Part shown: one piece after another, positions 50,394-58,609 of the stretch | Layout: each line of letters begins with the position of its first letter | Numbering within the stretch: the first letter of the stretch is position 1 | From: Bog-756 sp963824645 | GTDB taxonomy: Bacteria; Actinomycetota; Acidimicrobiia; Acidimicrobiales; RAAP-2 | Direction of reading: 5' to 3' | NCBI GenBank assembly: GCA_963824645.1 | Contig: CAWGQC010000008.1 | Span: forward strand, 62,001 to 126,000 | DNA: 64,000 bases | The notes under the pieces: model-generated | Told to the model about the DNA's origin: nothing | The model's input: the letters and a program-made list of their open reading frames with translations, nothing else | The model's database searches: none | Program-made: the position numbers and the translations under genes

Positions 50394-52001
50394 TCAGCTC
50401 TCGAACCCGTAGACCCCGTGGGCGTACTCGTCGACCTTGGACTCGGGAAGGCGGAGCCGGATGGCGGTGTAATAGACGACGAGGCTGAATACGGCCACCA
50501 CCGCCATGTCCCAGTAGAACGGGATATTCATCCGGCCACCCTGGAACTGCCCGAAGTAGGAGATGAGGGTCAGTCCGGCCAGGTAGGGCCACAGCCAGAT
50601 GGCTGCGTTCCAGTCGAGCGGTGAATGGACCGGGTTGGCGTGGGTTATCCGCGAGATACCCATGAGGATGTACCCCAGCACCACCGCCACCATCAGTTTC
50701 CACACCACTTCCCACCCGCTCCAGTAGATGATCAGGCCGGCCGAAATGAACGAGGCCGGACACAGGACCGGGGCCCAGGGCAGCCGGTAGGGCCGTTCGG
50801 CGTGGGGCTTCTGATGGCGGAGGGCGCCGAGGGCCAGGGGTGCTCCGGCATACATGAGGACGGTGGCCGAGGTGATGAAGCCCACCAGTTTCTGCCAGCC
50901 CGGAAAGGGGAGGAAGAGCAGGAGCCCCATAAGGAAGGTGAAGATGAGCCCGAAGACGGGCACGGCGTTCTTGTTGGTCTTCTCGAAGGCCACCGGGACG
51001 TGGCCGTTCTTGCTCATCCCGAAGGTGATCCGGCTGGTGGTGGTGGTGTAGATGAGCCCCGATCCGGTGGGGGCGATGATGGCGTCGGCGTAGAGGATGT
51101 AGGCCAGCCAGGCCAGGCCCAATCCCTTGGCCAGGCCGGCGAAGGGGCCGAAGATGCCCGAAAAGCTGATGTTGGCCCAGCCGTGGGCCAGGGCGTGCTG
51201 AGGAAGGGCTCCGATGAACACCACCTGCAGGAGGATGTAGATGGTGGCCCCGATCAGCATGGAGAAGATGACGGCCCGGGGCAGGTCCCGCTGGGGGTTC
51301 CGGCTCTCCCCGCCCAACTGGACGGCCTGCTCGAAGCCGACCAGGGCGAACACCGCCCCACCGTCGCTCACCGCATTGAGGATCCCGTGCAGACCGAAGG
51401 GGGCGAAGCCGTGGCTGGTGAAGTTGGCCGTGTCGAACCGGGTGAACAGGAGGACCACGATGGTGAGCACCGGTATGACCACTTTCCAGGTGGTGATGGC
51501 GTTGTTGGCCCGGACCAGGTAGCGGACCCCGAACAGGTTGGCCACCACGAACAGGGCCATCATCACGGTGGCCACCAGGTAGCCCAGGCCGGTCAGGACC
51601 GGCACCCCTCCGGACACCGTGGTCAGGCCGTGCCAGTAGTTGCCGGTATAGGTGATGGCCGCCTCCACCTCGATGGGGGCGGTTCCCACCGCCTGCAGCC
51701 ACGAGAACCACCCGAAGGAGGCGCCGGCCAGGCCGCCGAAGGCGTAATAGGGAAACCGGGTGGTGCCCCCGCTGACCGGGAACATCCCGCCCAGTTCGGC
51801 ATGGACCAAAGCCAGAAGGATGACCGCCACCGAGCCGATTAGCCAGGCGATGATGGCGGCCGGACCGCCGATGAGGGCACAGGCCAGGGCCCCGAACAGC
51901 CAGCCCGACCCGATGATCGATCCCTCCGAGGTCAGGAGGAGCCCGAAGAACCCGACGTCTCGGGTCAGTCCGTCGCCGGTGGGCACCGCCACGTCACTCA
52001 T
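50394..52001 (-). CDS. APC-superfamily amino acid permease
   Basis: This is a 535-residue membrane transporter with about 12-14 helices. The unwound helix 1 motif is GFFGLLLTSEGSIIGSGWLF and helix 2-3 carries SVAVILLALVHAELGGMFP, both diagnostic of amino acid-polyamine-organocation permeases. The C-terminal half has a long loop (HQKPHAERPYRLPW) typical of this family. Transport is driven by proton or substrate exchange; substrate is not predictable. ATG 52001 follows AGAAGGG with good spacing. The gene is monocistronic and divergent from the duplicated secreted-protein module. Confidence 0.92.
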   Translation of the reverse strand: MSDVAVPTGDGLTRDVGFFGLLLTSEGSIIGSGWLFGALACALIGGPAAIIAWLIGSVAVILLALVHAELGGMFPVSGGTTRFPYYAFGGLAGASFGWFSWLQAVGTAPIEVEAAITYTGNYWHGLTTVSGGVPVLTGLGYLVATVMMALFVVANLFGVRYLVRANNAITTWKVVIPVLTIVVLLFTRFDTANFTSHGFAPFGLHGILNAVSDGGAVFALVGFEQAVQLGGESRNPQRDLPRAVIFSMLIGATIYILLQVVFIGALPQHALAHGWANISFSGIFGPFAGLAKGLGLAWLAYILYADAIIAPTGSGLIYTTTTSRITFGMSKNGHVPVAFEKTNKNAVPVFGLIFTFLMGLLLFLPFPGWQKLVGFITSATVLMYAGAPLALGALRHQKPHAERPYRLPWAPVLCPASFISAGLIIYWSGWEVVWKLMVAVVLGYILMGISRITHANPVHSPLDWNAAIWLWPYLAGLTLISYFGQFQGGRMNIPFYWDMAVVAVFSLVVYYTAIRLRLPESKVDEYAHGVYGFES

Positions 52002-52299
52002 TGCGCACCCTTCTCTCTCGTGCGTCTCTCCGTGTGTCCCGCCCGGCGATGCCTCTGCAGGCTGTGGGCCGCTGGTGTCGGCTGATCGGCGAAACTAGCC
52101 GAGCCCGTGTGCTCGGTAAAGGATGGTCAGACACGGGGCCGGACCGGTGGACACAGACAGGAATGAGCCCGGCGTGCGGTCCGGCCCGCTCGGTGAGGCA
52201 GGACCGCCACGATGTCAGCCCGCCCGGTCGATGGGCCGGCGGCAATTGTCACGGGCGGTGGCGCTGCCGGCACCAGGCGGATCGTTTTGGTCTCCGGTC
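52002..52299. other. Upstream region of the permease and duplicated module
   Basis: About 300 bp between divergent transcription units. No coding frame, hairpin or tandem repeat was recognised until TTGACA at 52300. Codon-like composition is weak and short open frames look like noise. Confidence 0.3.
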
Positions 52300-52328
52300 T
52301 TGACAGGTCTTTACCTGGTGTTTAGCTT
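52300..52328 (+). promoter_or_regulatory. Promoter of module copy 1 (TTGACA, 17 bp, TAGCTT)
   Basis: A consensus -35 TTGACA at 52300-52305 and -10 TAGCTT at 52323-52328, 17 bp apart. The -10 is inside the duplicated block (which begins at 52320), while the -35 is outside and unique to this copy. Confidence 0.55.
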
Positions 52329-53901
52329 AACGCGAGTAATCCACTAGGTTTTGTCGGGTATGGGTAGGGGCCTTCGCTTTCTTGAGGTCGACCGTCCTGG
52401 CGCCAAACAAGGAGCGTGCATTGAAACCCTTCCTGCGCAACAGGAGCATCCGTGTGGCTGCAGCTCTGGCCATCGTCATGGGCACGGCCGGTATGGCCAG
52501 CCTCACCGCCCTCAGTACCCAGGCCCAGGCCGACCCGACCGCGGTGAGCGGTTACGTGGGAGTGGGTGCCGACGTCACCCAGGACTTCTTCGATTCGTTA
52601 TCAGGGGCGTCCGCACCTGACTCCACCACCACCCAGTTCTTCACCCCCCTGGCCTCCTCCTCGGCCACCGACAACCGGATCATCCAGTCCTTCGACGCCT
52701 TTCCGTCCGGTGGCTCGACTCTCAACCCGGGTTGCATCACCACCAAGTTCGGTGGACCGGCCTTCGACCGGCCCAACTCCAGCACCAACGGCATCTCCGC
52801 CCTGGTAGCCGCCATCAACGGCACCGGATGGGAGAACCCCACGGCGTCGCAGTCGTGCACCCATGCCGAGGTGTCGATGACCGGTCAGATCGACTTCTCC
52901 CGGGCCGCCCGGGGGCCGAAGTCGACCGGGAGCCTGCTCACCTTCATCCCCTATGGCCGGGATGCCGTCGGGGTGCTCGTCTTCGACCACGGAGACGGCG
53001 CCCTCAACAACCTGACCACCGCCCAGCTCAAGTCCATCTACTCGAGCAGCACCGGGACGACCAGCATCGGTGGTGACACCGTCGAAGGGTGCCTGACCAT
53101 CACCGGTTCGTCCCCCCGGTCGAACCTGGAGACGGCCATCGGCGTTTCGGACACGGTGGCTGAAGGTGAAGCCCAGCAGGACAGCTGCGACCAGATCCAG
53201 CAGAACAGCGGTAACGCCTTCTACTCCTTCGCCTCGGCCCTGCCGAGTGGGACCGACGCCATCATCCCCATCTCGTCGGGCGACTGGATCGCCCAGAACA
53301 ACGGCGTGGCGGTGGACGAGTCGAACACGGCCCGGAGCGCCGGCCTCACGCTGGCATCGATCACCGATGGCTCGACCGCTCTGGGTCAGCCCTTTACCGG
53401 CAGCGGCACGTCACTGTTGCCCAACACCACCTACTACCAGGATGGCTCCTACGGCTACAACCTCTTCACGGTGGTGTCCACCAACGAGATCACCGTTGGG
53501 CAGACCCTCTACAACAAGGGACTGGTGAGCCTGTTCGTCGGATCGGGCTCGTCGCTGTGCGCCACGTCGTTCCAGAAGCAGATGAACACCTTCGGGTTCG
53601 ACGATCTCCAAGCCTCGGAAGGTACCTGCGGGTCGACGAGCACCGAGGGCGACAGCTGAGCCCCGCCCGACACCGCACCCATACACAGCACTGAGTGAAG
53701 GAAAAAGGACACCATGTTTGATCAACGCGCCCAGATGACACCCCCCAGCACCCCCCCGATCGGGTCCACCCGGACCCGATCGGGAAGGGTCCTCCGCACC
53801 GGGCTGGTGGTCGTGGCCACCATGCTGGCCAGCTGCACCGCTCTGATCGTGGCCGGAGCGGGGCCCTCTTCGGCCTCGACGCTCAACGGCGTGGCCACCA
53901 C
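52320..53901 (+). repeat. 1,582-bp direct repeat, copy 1
   Basis: This stretch reappears at 55966-57547, offset 3,646 bp, with no difference found where compared. It includes the -10, 5' UTR, the whole first gene, the intergenic gap and the first 62 codons of the second gene. Identity ends abruptly at both sides. Exact identity over the full length was checked by protein translations in all frames and by sampled lines, not by a computed alignment. Confidence 0.93.
52421..53659 (+). CDS. Secreted periplasmic-binding-protein-like (PstS fold) protein, copy 1
   Basis: The 412-residue product has a signal peptide (RVAAALAIVMGTAGMASLTA, cleavage after AQA) and no lipobox cysteine, so it should be released or wall-bound. 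The mature part resembles type 2 binding proteins of the phosphate-binding family: GVGADVTQDFF, LTFIPYGRDAVGVLVF, NLTTAQLKSIYSS and a C-terminal QTLYNKGLVSLFVG. The ligand loop differs from classical PstS. There is no pstC/A/B nearby. TTG 52421 is the start because AAGGAG lies 6 nt upstream; the earlier TTG 52382 lacks a site. A second gene follows after 54 bp. The role may be ligand capture or a surface structure; unproven. Confidence 0.82.
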   Translation: MKPFLRNRSIRVAAALAIVMGTAGMASLTALSTQAQADPTAVSGYVGVGADVTQDFFDSLSGASAPDSTTTQFFTPLASSSATDNRIIQSFDAFPSGGSTLNPGCITTKFGGPAFDRPNSSTNGISALVAAINGTGWENPTASQSCTHAEVSMTGQIDFSRAARGPKSTGSLLTFIPYGRDAVGVLVFDHGDGALNNLTTAQLKSIYSSSTGTTSIGGDTVEGCLTITGSSPRSNLETAIGVSDTVAEGEAQQDSCDQIQQNSGNAFYSFASALPSGTDAIIPISSGDWIAQNNGVAVDESNTARSAGLTLASITDGSTALGQPFTGSGTSLLPNTTYYQDGSYGYNLFTVVSTNEITVGQTLYNKGLVSLFVGSGSSLCATSFQKQMNTFGFDDLQASEGTCGSTSTEGDS

Positions 53902-55717
53902 GGCGGTACCCGATGGCCTCAGCTTCCTCGGCTCGGGTGGGTCGGACACCCAGTTCGCCCTCTCCCTGCCGTCCGGTGCCGCCTGCTCGGGCGACACCGC
54001 CCATGACGGCTACACGGTGTGGAGCTATCTGGTTCAACCCAGCGCCACCATCGGTGTGACCACGTTCAGCGAGGCCCAAGGTCCTTCCCAGGGTTACGGA
54101 CTCTTCGACTCCACCGGCACCTACGTGGGTCCGCTCAACACCGCTACCAACACCGGTCAGATCACGCAGGTCCCCGACTTCGAGTGGGGACCGGCCGTCA
54201 GTGGTAACAGCCTCCTGTCCGCCCTCTTGTACTCGGGTACCAGCGGTGTGTGGGAAGGCGGGTTGGCCTGCACCAACAGCTCCGGTGTCGTCACCGACAA
54301 CTGGAACGTGCAGTTCACCTTCACGGCCGACTCCTCCGATCCCAACGGGTTCACCTGGACGGCCGTCCCCGGTCCGGAGGGCGACACCTTGGCCACCATC
54401 ACCTCGGCCAACAACGCCACCTTCGCCGAAGGATCGGACAGCTCGTTCACCCCGACCGGGGCGGGAACCCCCACCCCCACCATCACCGAGAGCGGCCCCC
54501 TGCCCGCCGGGGTGAGCTTCTCCGGGGGCGTCCTGTCCGGTGATCCCACGGTGACCGGCACCTTCCCCATCACCTTCACCGCCACCAACGGGATCGGCAA
54601 TCCGGCCACCCAGTCCTTCACGCTGACCGCCGGCAGTGCTCCGGCCATCACCTCGAATGACGGCGTGGGCTTCACCACAGGTACATCCGGGACCTTTACG
54701 GTGACCACCAGCGGCTTTCCCACGCCGTCCCTTTCCGAAACGGGTGCGTCGCTGCCGGAGGGCGTGACCTTCGTCGACAACGGCAACGGCACGGCCACCT
54801 TGAGTGGCGCCCCGGGGACGGGGTCGCAGGGAACCTACGACCTGTCCATCACCGCCACTAACGGGATCGCCCCCGATGCCACCCAGTCCTTCACCTTGAC
54901 GGTGAGTGCCCTACCCGACATCAGCTCGACCGACGGCACCACGTTCACCGTCGGCCAGGCGGGCACATTCGAAGTGGATGCGGGCGGGGATCCGACGCCG
55001 GCCATCACCGAGACGGGCTCTCTGCCCGATGGCCTCAATTTCGTCGACAACGGCAACGGCACGGCCACCCTGGCCGGCACCCCGGATGCCGCAACGGGCG
55101 GGTCCTATCAGCTGGACATCACGGCCAGCAACGGTGTCGGCGCCGGCGCCAGCCAGACCTTCACCCTCACCGTCGATCAGCCGTCTCTCATCACCTCGGC
55201 CAACAGCACCACCTTCAGCCACGGTGTGGCCGGCTCGTTCACCGTGACCGCTTCGGGGTATCCGACGCCGACCATCTCCGAATGGGGAAACCTCCCTGCC
55301 GGCGTGACTTTCGCCGACGGGGTGCTGTCGGGCACCCCGACGGTGTCGGGAACCTTCGAGCTGGTCTTCATCGCCGACAACGGCGTGGAGAGCGCCAGCA
55401 TCCAGGAGTTCACGCTGACCATCCTGGCCCTCAACATCTCCACGACGTCGGTGCCGGCAGCCACCGTAGGCACTCCCTACAGCCAGCAGTTGAACGCAGT
55501 GGGCGGCACCACGCCGTATGCGTGGAAAGTGACAGCGGGTGTCCTGCCCAAGGGACTCACGCTCAGTAAGTCCGGATTGCTGTCGGGCACGGTCAAGTCC
55601 ACTCGGCACACGCCCACCCCCGGTCCCTATCCCTTCACGGTGACCGTCACCGACCACACCAAGAAGGTCCACGAGACGGCAACGGCCAACTACACGCTGG
55701 AGCTCGCCGCCTCCTGA
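53714..55717 (+). CDS. Secreted multi-domain Ig-like (He_PIG) surface protein, long form
   Basis: This 667-residue exported protein has a long N-terminal region with a signal helix (LRTGLVVVATMLASCTALIV). A unique N-domain of about 160 residues follows (SDTQFALSLPSGAACSGDTA), then five immunoglobulin-like putative-Ig repeats of about 85-95 residues. Each has pieces such as GTPTPTITESGPLPAGVSF and FPITFTATNGIGNPATQSFT. There is no transmembrane anchor or LPXTG. AAAAGGA lies 6 nt before ATG 53714. It is co-transcribed with the PstS-like gene. The second, shorter paralogue is at 57360. Presumed role is adhesion or surface coat assembly. Confidence 0.82.
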   Translation: MFDQRAQMTPPSTPPIGSTRTRSGRVLRTGLVVVATMLASCTALIVAGAGPSSASTLNGVATTAVPDGLSFLGSGGSDTQFALSLPSGAACSGDTAHDGYTVWSYLVQPSATIGVTTFSEAQGPSQGYGLFDSTGTYVGPLNTATNTGQITQVPDFEWGPAVSGNSLLSALLYSGTSGVWEGGLACTNSSGVVTDNWNVQFTFTADSSDPNGFTWTAVPGPEGDTLATITSANNATFAEGSDSSFTPTGAGTPTPTITESGPLPAGVSFSGGVLSGDPTVTGTFPITFTATNGIGNPATQSFTLTAGSAPAITSNDGVGFTTGTSGTFTVTTSGFPTPSLSETGASLPEGVTFVDNGNGTATLSGAPGTGSQGTYDLSITATNGIAPDATQSFTLTVSALPDISSTDGTTFTVGQAGTFEVDAGGDPTPAITETGSLPDGLNFVDNGNGTATLAGTPDAATGGSYQLDITASNGVGAGASQTFTLTVDQPSLITSANSTTFSHGVAGSFTVTASGYPTPTISEWGNLPAGVTFADGVLSGTPTVSGTFELVFIADNGVESASIQEFTLTILALNISTTSVPAATVGTPYSQQLNAVGGTTPYAWKVTAGVLPKGLTLSKSGLLSGTVKSTRHTPTPGPYPFTVTVTDHTKKVHETATANYTLELAAS

Positions 55718-55789
55718 GAGGGGCACAGGGATCCATGAGGAAGCCTCTTGAACGACGCACGGGTGTGGCATGAGTCGGAAGGGAACGAT

Positions 55790-55827
55790 GGGCGTGGGGC
55801 CGACGGTGGACAGCCGGCCCCACGCCC
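55790..55827 (+). terminator. Strong hairpin after the long Ig-like gene
   Basis: GGGCGTGGGGCCG and CGGCCCCACGCCC form a perfect 13-bp stem with a 12-nt loop, 73 bp after the stop codon. No T-run follows. It probably ends transcription of module 1 before module 2 starts. Confidence 0.7.
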
Positions 55828-55945
55828 CGGGATCGGCGCCGACGGAGTCGAGTCATGGTCGACCGCGGGACGGCGTCTCTGGCCGCGGCTCGTGGTCGGA
55901 GACCCGGCGTCACGGACGCCGAGAGATCAATGGTCAGAAGCGGGG

Positions 55946-55974
55946 TTGACTTCGGCGAGCATCCGGTTTAGCTT
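55946..55974 (+). promoter_or_regulatory. Promoter of module copy 2 (TTGACT, 17 bp, TAGCTT)
   Basis: TTGACT at 55946-55951 and TAGCTT at 55969-55974 are 17 bp apart. The -10 belongs to the duplicated block (from 55966), while the -35 comes from unrelated flanking DNA. The spacing is the same as in copy 1. Confidence 0.5.
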
Positions 55975-57547
55975 AACGCGAGTAATCCACTAGGTTTTGT
56001 CGGGTATGGGTAGGGGCCTTCGCTTTCTTGAGGTCGACCGTCCTGGCGCCAAACAAGGAGCGTGCATTGAAACCCTTCCTGCGCAACAGGAGCATCCGTG
56101 TGGCTGCAGCTCTGGCCATCGTCATGGGCACGGCCGGTATGGCCAGCCTCACCGCCCTCAGTACCCAGGCCCAGGCCGACCCGACCGCGGTGAGCGGTTA
56201 CGTGGGAGTGGGTGCCGACGTCACCCAGGACTTCTTCGATTCGTTATCAGGGGCGTCCGCACCTGACTCCACCACCACCCAGTTCTTCACCCCCCTGGCC
56301 TCCTCCTCGGCCACCGACAACCGGATCATCCAGTCCTTCGACGCCTTTCCGTCCGGTGGCTCGACTCTCAACCCGGGTTGCATCACCACCAAGTTCGGTG
56401 GACCGGCCTTCGACCGGCCCAACTCCAGCACCAACGGCATCTCCGCCCTGGTAGCCGCCATCAACGGCACCGGATGGGAGAACCCCACGGCGTCGCAGTC
56501 GTGCACCCATGCCGAGGTGTCGATGACCGGTCAGATCGACTTCTCCCGGGCCGCCCGGGGGCCGAAGTCGACCGGGAGCCTGCTCACCTTCATCCCCTAT
56601 GGCCGGGATGCCGTCGGGGTGCTCGTCTTCGACCACGGAGACGGCGCCCTCAACAACCTGACCACCGCCCAGCTCAAGTCCATCTACTCGAGCAGCACCG
56701 GGACGACCAGCATCGGTGGTGACACCGTCGAAGGGTGCCTGACCATCACCGGTTCGTCCCCCCGGTCGAACCTGGAGACGGCCATCGGCGTTTCGGACAC
56801 GGTGGCTGAAGGTGAAGCCCAGCAGGACAGCTGCGACCAGATCCAGCAGAACAGCGGTAACGCCTTCTACTCCTTCGCCTCGGCCCTGCCGAGTGGGACC
56901 GACGCCATCATCCCCATCTCGTCGGGCGACTGGATCGCCCAGAACAACGGCGTGGCGGTGGACGAGTCGAACACGGCCCGGAGCGCCGGCCTCACGCTGG
57001 CATCGATCACCGATGGCTCGACCGCTCTGGGTCAGCCCTTTACCGGCAGCGGCACGTCACTGTTGCCCAACACCACCTACTACCAGGATGGCTCCTACGG
57101 CTACAACCTCTTCACGGTGGTGTCCACCAACGAGATCACCGTTGGGCAGACCCTCTACAACAAGGGACTGGTGAGCCTGTTCGTCGGATCGGGCTCGTCG
57201 CTGTGCGCCACGTCGTTCCAGAAGCAGATGAACACCTTCGGGTTCGACGATCTCCAAGCCTCGGAAGGTACCTGCGGGTCGACGAGCACCGAGGGCGACA
57301 GCTGAGCCCCGCCCGACACCGCACCCATACACAGCACTGAGTGAAGGAAAAAGGACACCATGTTTGATCAACGCGCCCAGATGACACCCCCCAGCACCCC
57401 CCCGATCGGGTCCACCCGGACCCGATCGGGAAGGGTCCTCCGCACCGGGCTGGTGGTCGTGGCCACCATGCTGGCCAGCTGCACCGCTCTGATCGTGGCC
57501 GGAGCGGGGCCCTCTTCGGCCTCGACGCTCAACGGCGTGGCCACCAC
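55966..57547 (+). repeat. 1,582-bp direct repeat, copy 2
   Basis: Identical, as far as compared, to 52320-53901. The left edge falls between -35 and -10; the right edge falls 188 bp into the second gene at codon 63. Beyond it the two second genes share only patches of identity. Confidence 0.93.
56067..57305 (+). CDS. Secreted periplasmic-binding-protein-like (PstS fold) protein, copy 2
   Basis: The predicted protein is identical to the product at 52421, including signal peptide and every synonymous codon. The same TTG start and AAGGAG site are used (TTG 56067). With both copies expressed, the dose of this protein would double. Alternatively, the second copy lets a different partner gene be co-expressed with the same binding protein. 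Function remains as inferred for copy 1. Confidence 0.85.
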   Translation: MKPFLRNRSIRVAAALAIVMGTAGMASLTALSTQAQADPTAVSGYVGVGADVTQDFFDSLSGASAPDSTTTQFFTPLASSSATDNRIIQSFDAFPSGGSTLNPGCITTKFGGPAFDRPNSSTNGISALVAAINGTGWENPTASQSCTHAEVSMTGQIDFSRAARGPKSTGSLLTFIPYGRDAVGVLVFDHGDGALNNLTTAQLKSIYSSSTGTTSIGGDTVEGCLTITGSSPRSNLETAIGVSDTVAEGEAQQDSCDQIQQNSGNAFYSFASALPSGTDAIIPISSGDWIAQNNGVAVDESNTARSAGLTLASITDGSTALGQPFTGSGTSLLPNTTYYQDGSYGYNLFTVVSTNEITVGQTLYNKGLVSLFVGSGSSLCATSFQKQMNTFGFDDLQASEGTCGSTSTEGDS

Positions 57548-58559
57548 CACCACTCCGTCCAGCGGCGCTTTTCTGGGCTCGGGTGGGTCGGACACCCAGT
57601 TCGCCCTCTCCCTGCCGTCCGGTGCCGCCTGCTCGGGCGACACCGCCAACGACGGCTACAACGTCTGGAGCTACCTGGTCGAGAAGTCGGCCAAGATCGG
57701 TTCCACCAAATTCACCGGTGCCTCCGGCCCTTCCCAGGGCCACGGCCTCTACGACACCACCGGAACCTATGTGGGTCCCCTCAACACCGCCATCAACACC
57801 GGTCAGATCACCGAACTCCCCAACTTCGAGTGGGGACCGGCCGTCAGTGGTGACGGCCTCCTCTCCTCGCTCCTCTACACCAAGGGCACCAGCGGGATCT
57901 GGGAAGGCGGGGTGGCCTGTGCCAACAGCTCCGGTGTGCTCACCGACAACTGGAACGTGCAGTTCACCTTCACCAAGAGCACCTCCGATCCCAACGGGTT
58001 CACCTGGACGGCCGTCCCCGGTCCGGAGGGCGACACCTTGGCCACCATCACCTCGGCCAACAACGCCACCTTCACCGAGGGATCGAGCAACTCGTTCAGC
58101 GTCAAAGGGGCCGGAACCCCCACCCCCACCATCACCGAGAGCGGCACCCTGCCCGCCGGGGTGAGCTTCTCCGGGGGGGTCCTGTCCGGTGATCCCACGG
58201 TGACCGGCACCTTCCCCATCACCTTCACCGCCACCAACGGGATCGGCAATCCGGCCACCCAGTCCTTCACGCTGACCGTGTCCGGACCGTTCGAGATCAC
58301 CACCACTTCGCTCCCTGCCGCCACTATCGGTACGCCCTACAGCACCACAGTGGCTGCCTCGGGCGGGACCAAGCCCTACACGTGGAAAGCCAAGGGTCTG
58401 CCCAAGGGTCTGAAGATCAGCAAGACCACCGGGGTGATATCCGGCACGGTCAAGAGCGGGACGGTGAAGGCGTACTCGGTGGCGCTGACGGTCACCGACA
58501 AGGCCAAGCCCAAGGGAACGGCGACAAAGACCCTGTCCCTTCAACTCAACGCCGCCTAG
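57360..58559 (+). CDS. Secreted Ig-like surface protein, short form
   Basis: This 399-residue paralogue of the 667-residue protein shares the exact first 62 codons, then a similar but not identical N-domain (AKIGSTKFTGASGPSQGHGL against ATIGVTTFSEAQGPSQGYGL). It keeps the first Ig-like repeat almost unchanged (FPITFTATNGIGNPATQSFT) and a variant of the last repeat (TTSLPAATIGTPYSTTVAAS). It lacks the three middle repeats. A lysine-rich C-terminus (VTDKAKPKGTATKTL) contrasts with the long form. Likely a paralogous surface subunit, co-transcribed with binding-protein copy 2. Confidence 0.82.
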   Translation: MFDQRAQMTPPSTPPIGSTRTRSGRVLRTGLVVVATMLASCTALIVAGAGPSSASTLNGVATTTTPSSGAFLGSGGSDTQFALSLPSGAACSGDTANDGYNVWSYLVEKSAKIGSTKFTGASGPSQGHGLYDTTGTYVGPLNTAINTGQITELPNFEWGPAVSGDGLLSSLLYTKGTSGIWEGGVACANSSGVLTDNWNVQFTFTKSTSDPNGFTWTAVPGPEGDTLATITSANNATFTEGSSNSFSVKGAGTPTPTITESGTLPAGVSFSGGVLSGDPTVTGTFPITFTATNGIGNPATQSFTLTVSGPFEITTTSLPAATIGTPYSTTVAASGGTKPYTWKAKGLPKGLKISKTTGVISGTVKSGTVKAYSVALTVTDKAKPKGTATKTLSLQLNAA

Positions 58560-58567
58560 GGAGCCCA

Positions 58568-58600
58568 CCTGGCCAGTCGGGTCGTTACCGGCTGGCCAGG
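58568..58600. terminator. Bidirectional hairpin after module 2
   Basis: CCTGGCCAG and CTGGCCAGG form a 9-bp stem, extended by an inner CGG/CCG pair, located between convergent stop codons of the Ig-like gene and the decarboxylase gene. No T-run on either side. Confidence 0.62.
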
Positions 58601-58609
58601 GGGAGCGGC

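Noticed and set aside
50625..51842. 405-codon open frame on the plus strand opposite the permease
   Set aside because: Composition is Gly/Asp/Glu/His-rich antisense sequence of a GC-rich gene; the permease on the other strand has full family motifs.
57057..58568. 503-codon minus-strand open frame across module 2
   Set aside because: It is antisense to two clear secreted-protein genes and has the Gly/Arg-rich look of shadow frames.
58568..58600. CTGGCCAG repeats as possible recombination or attachment sites
   Set aside because: They are the two arms of a terminator-like hairpin between convergent genes; no integrase or tRNA is near.
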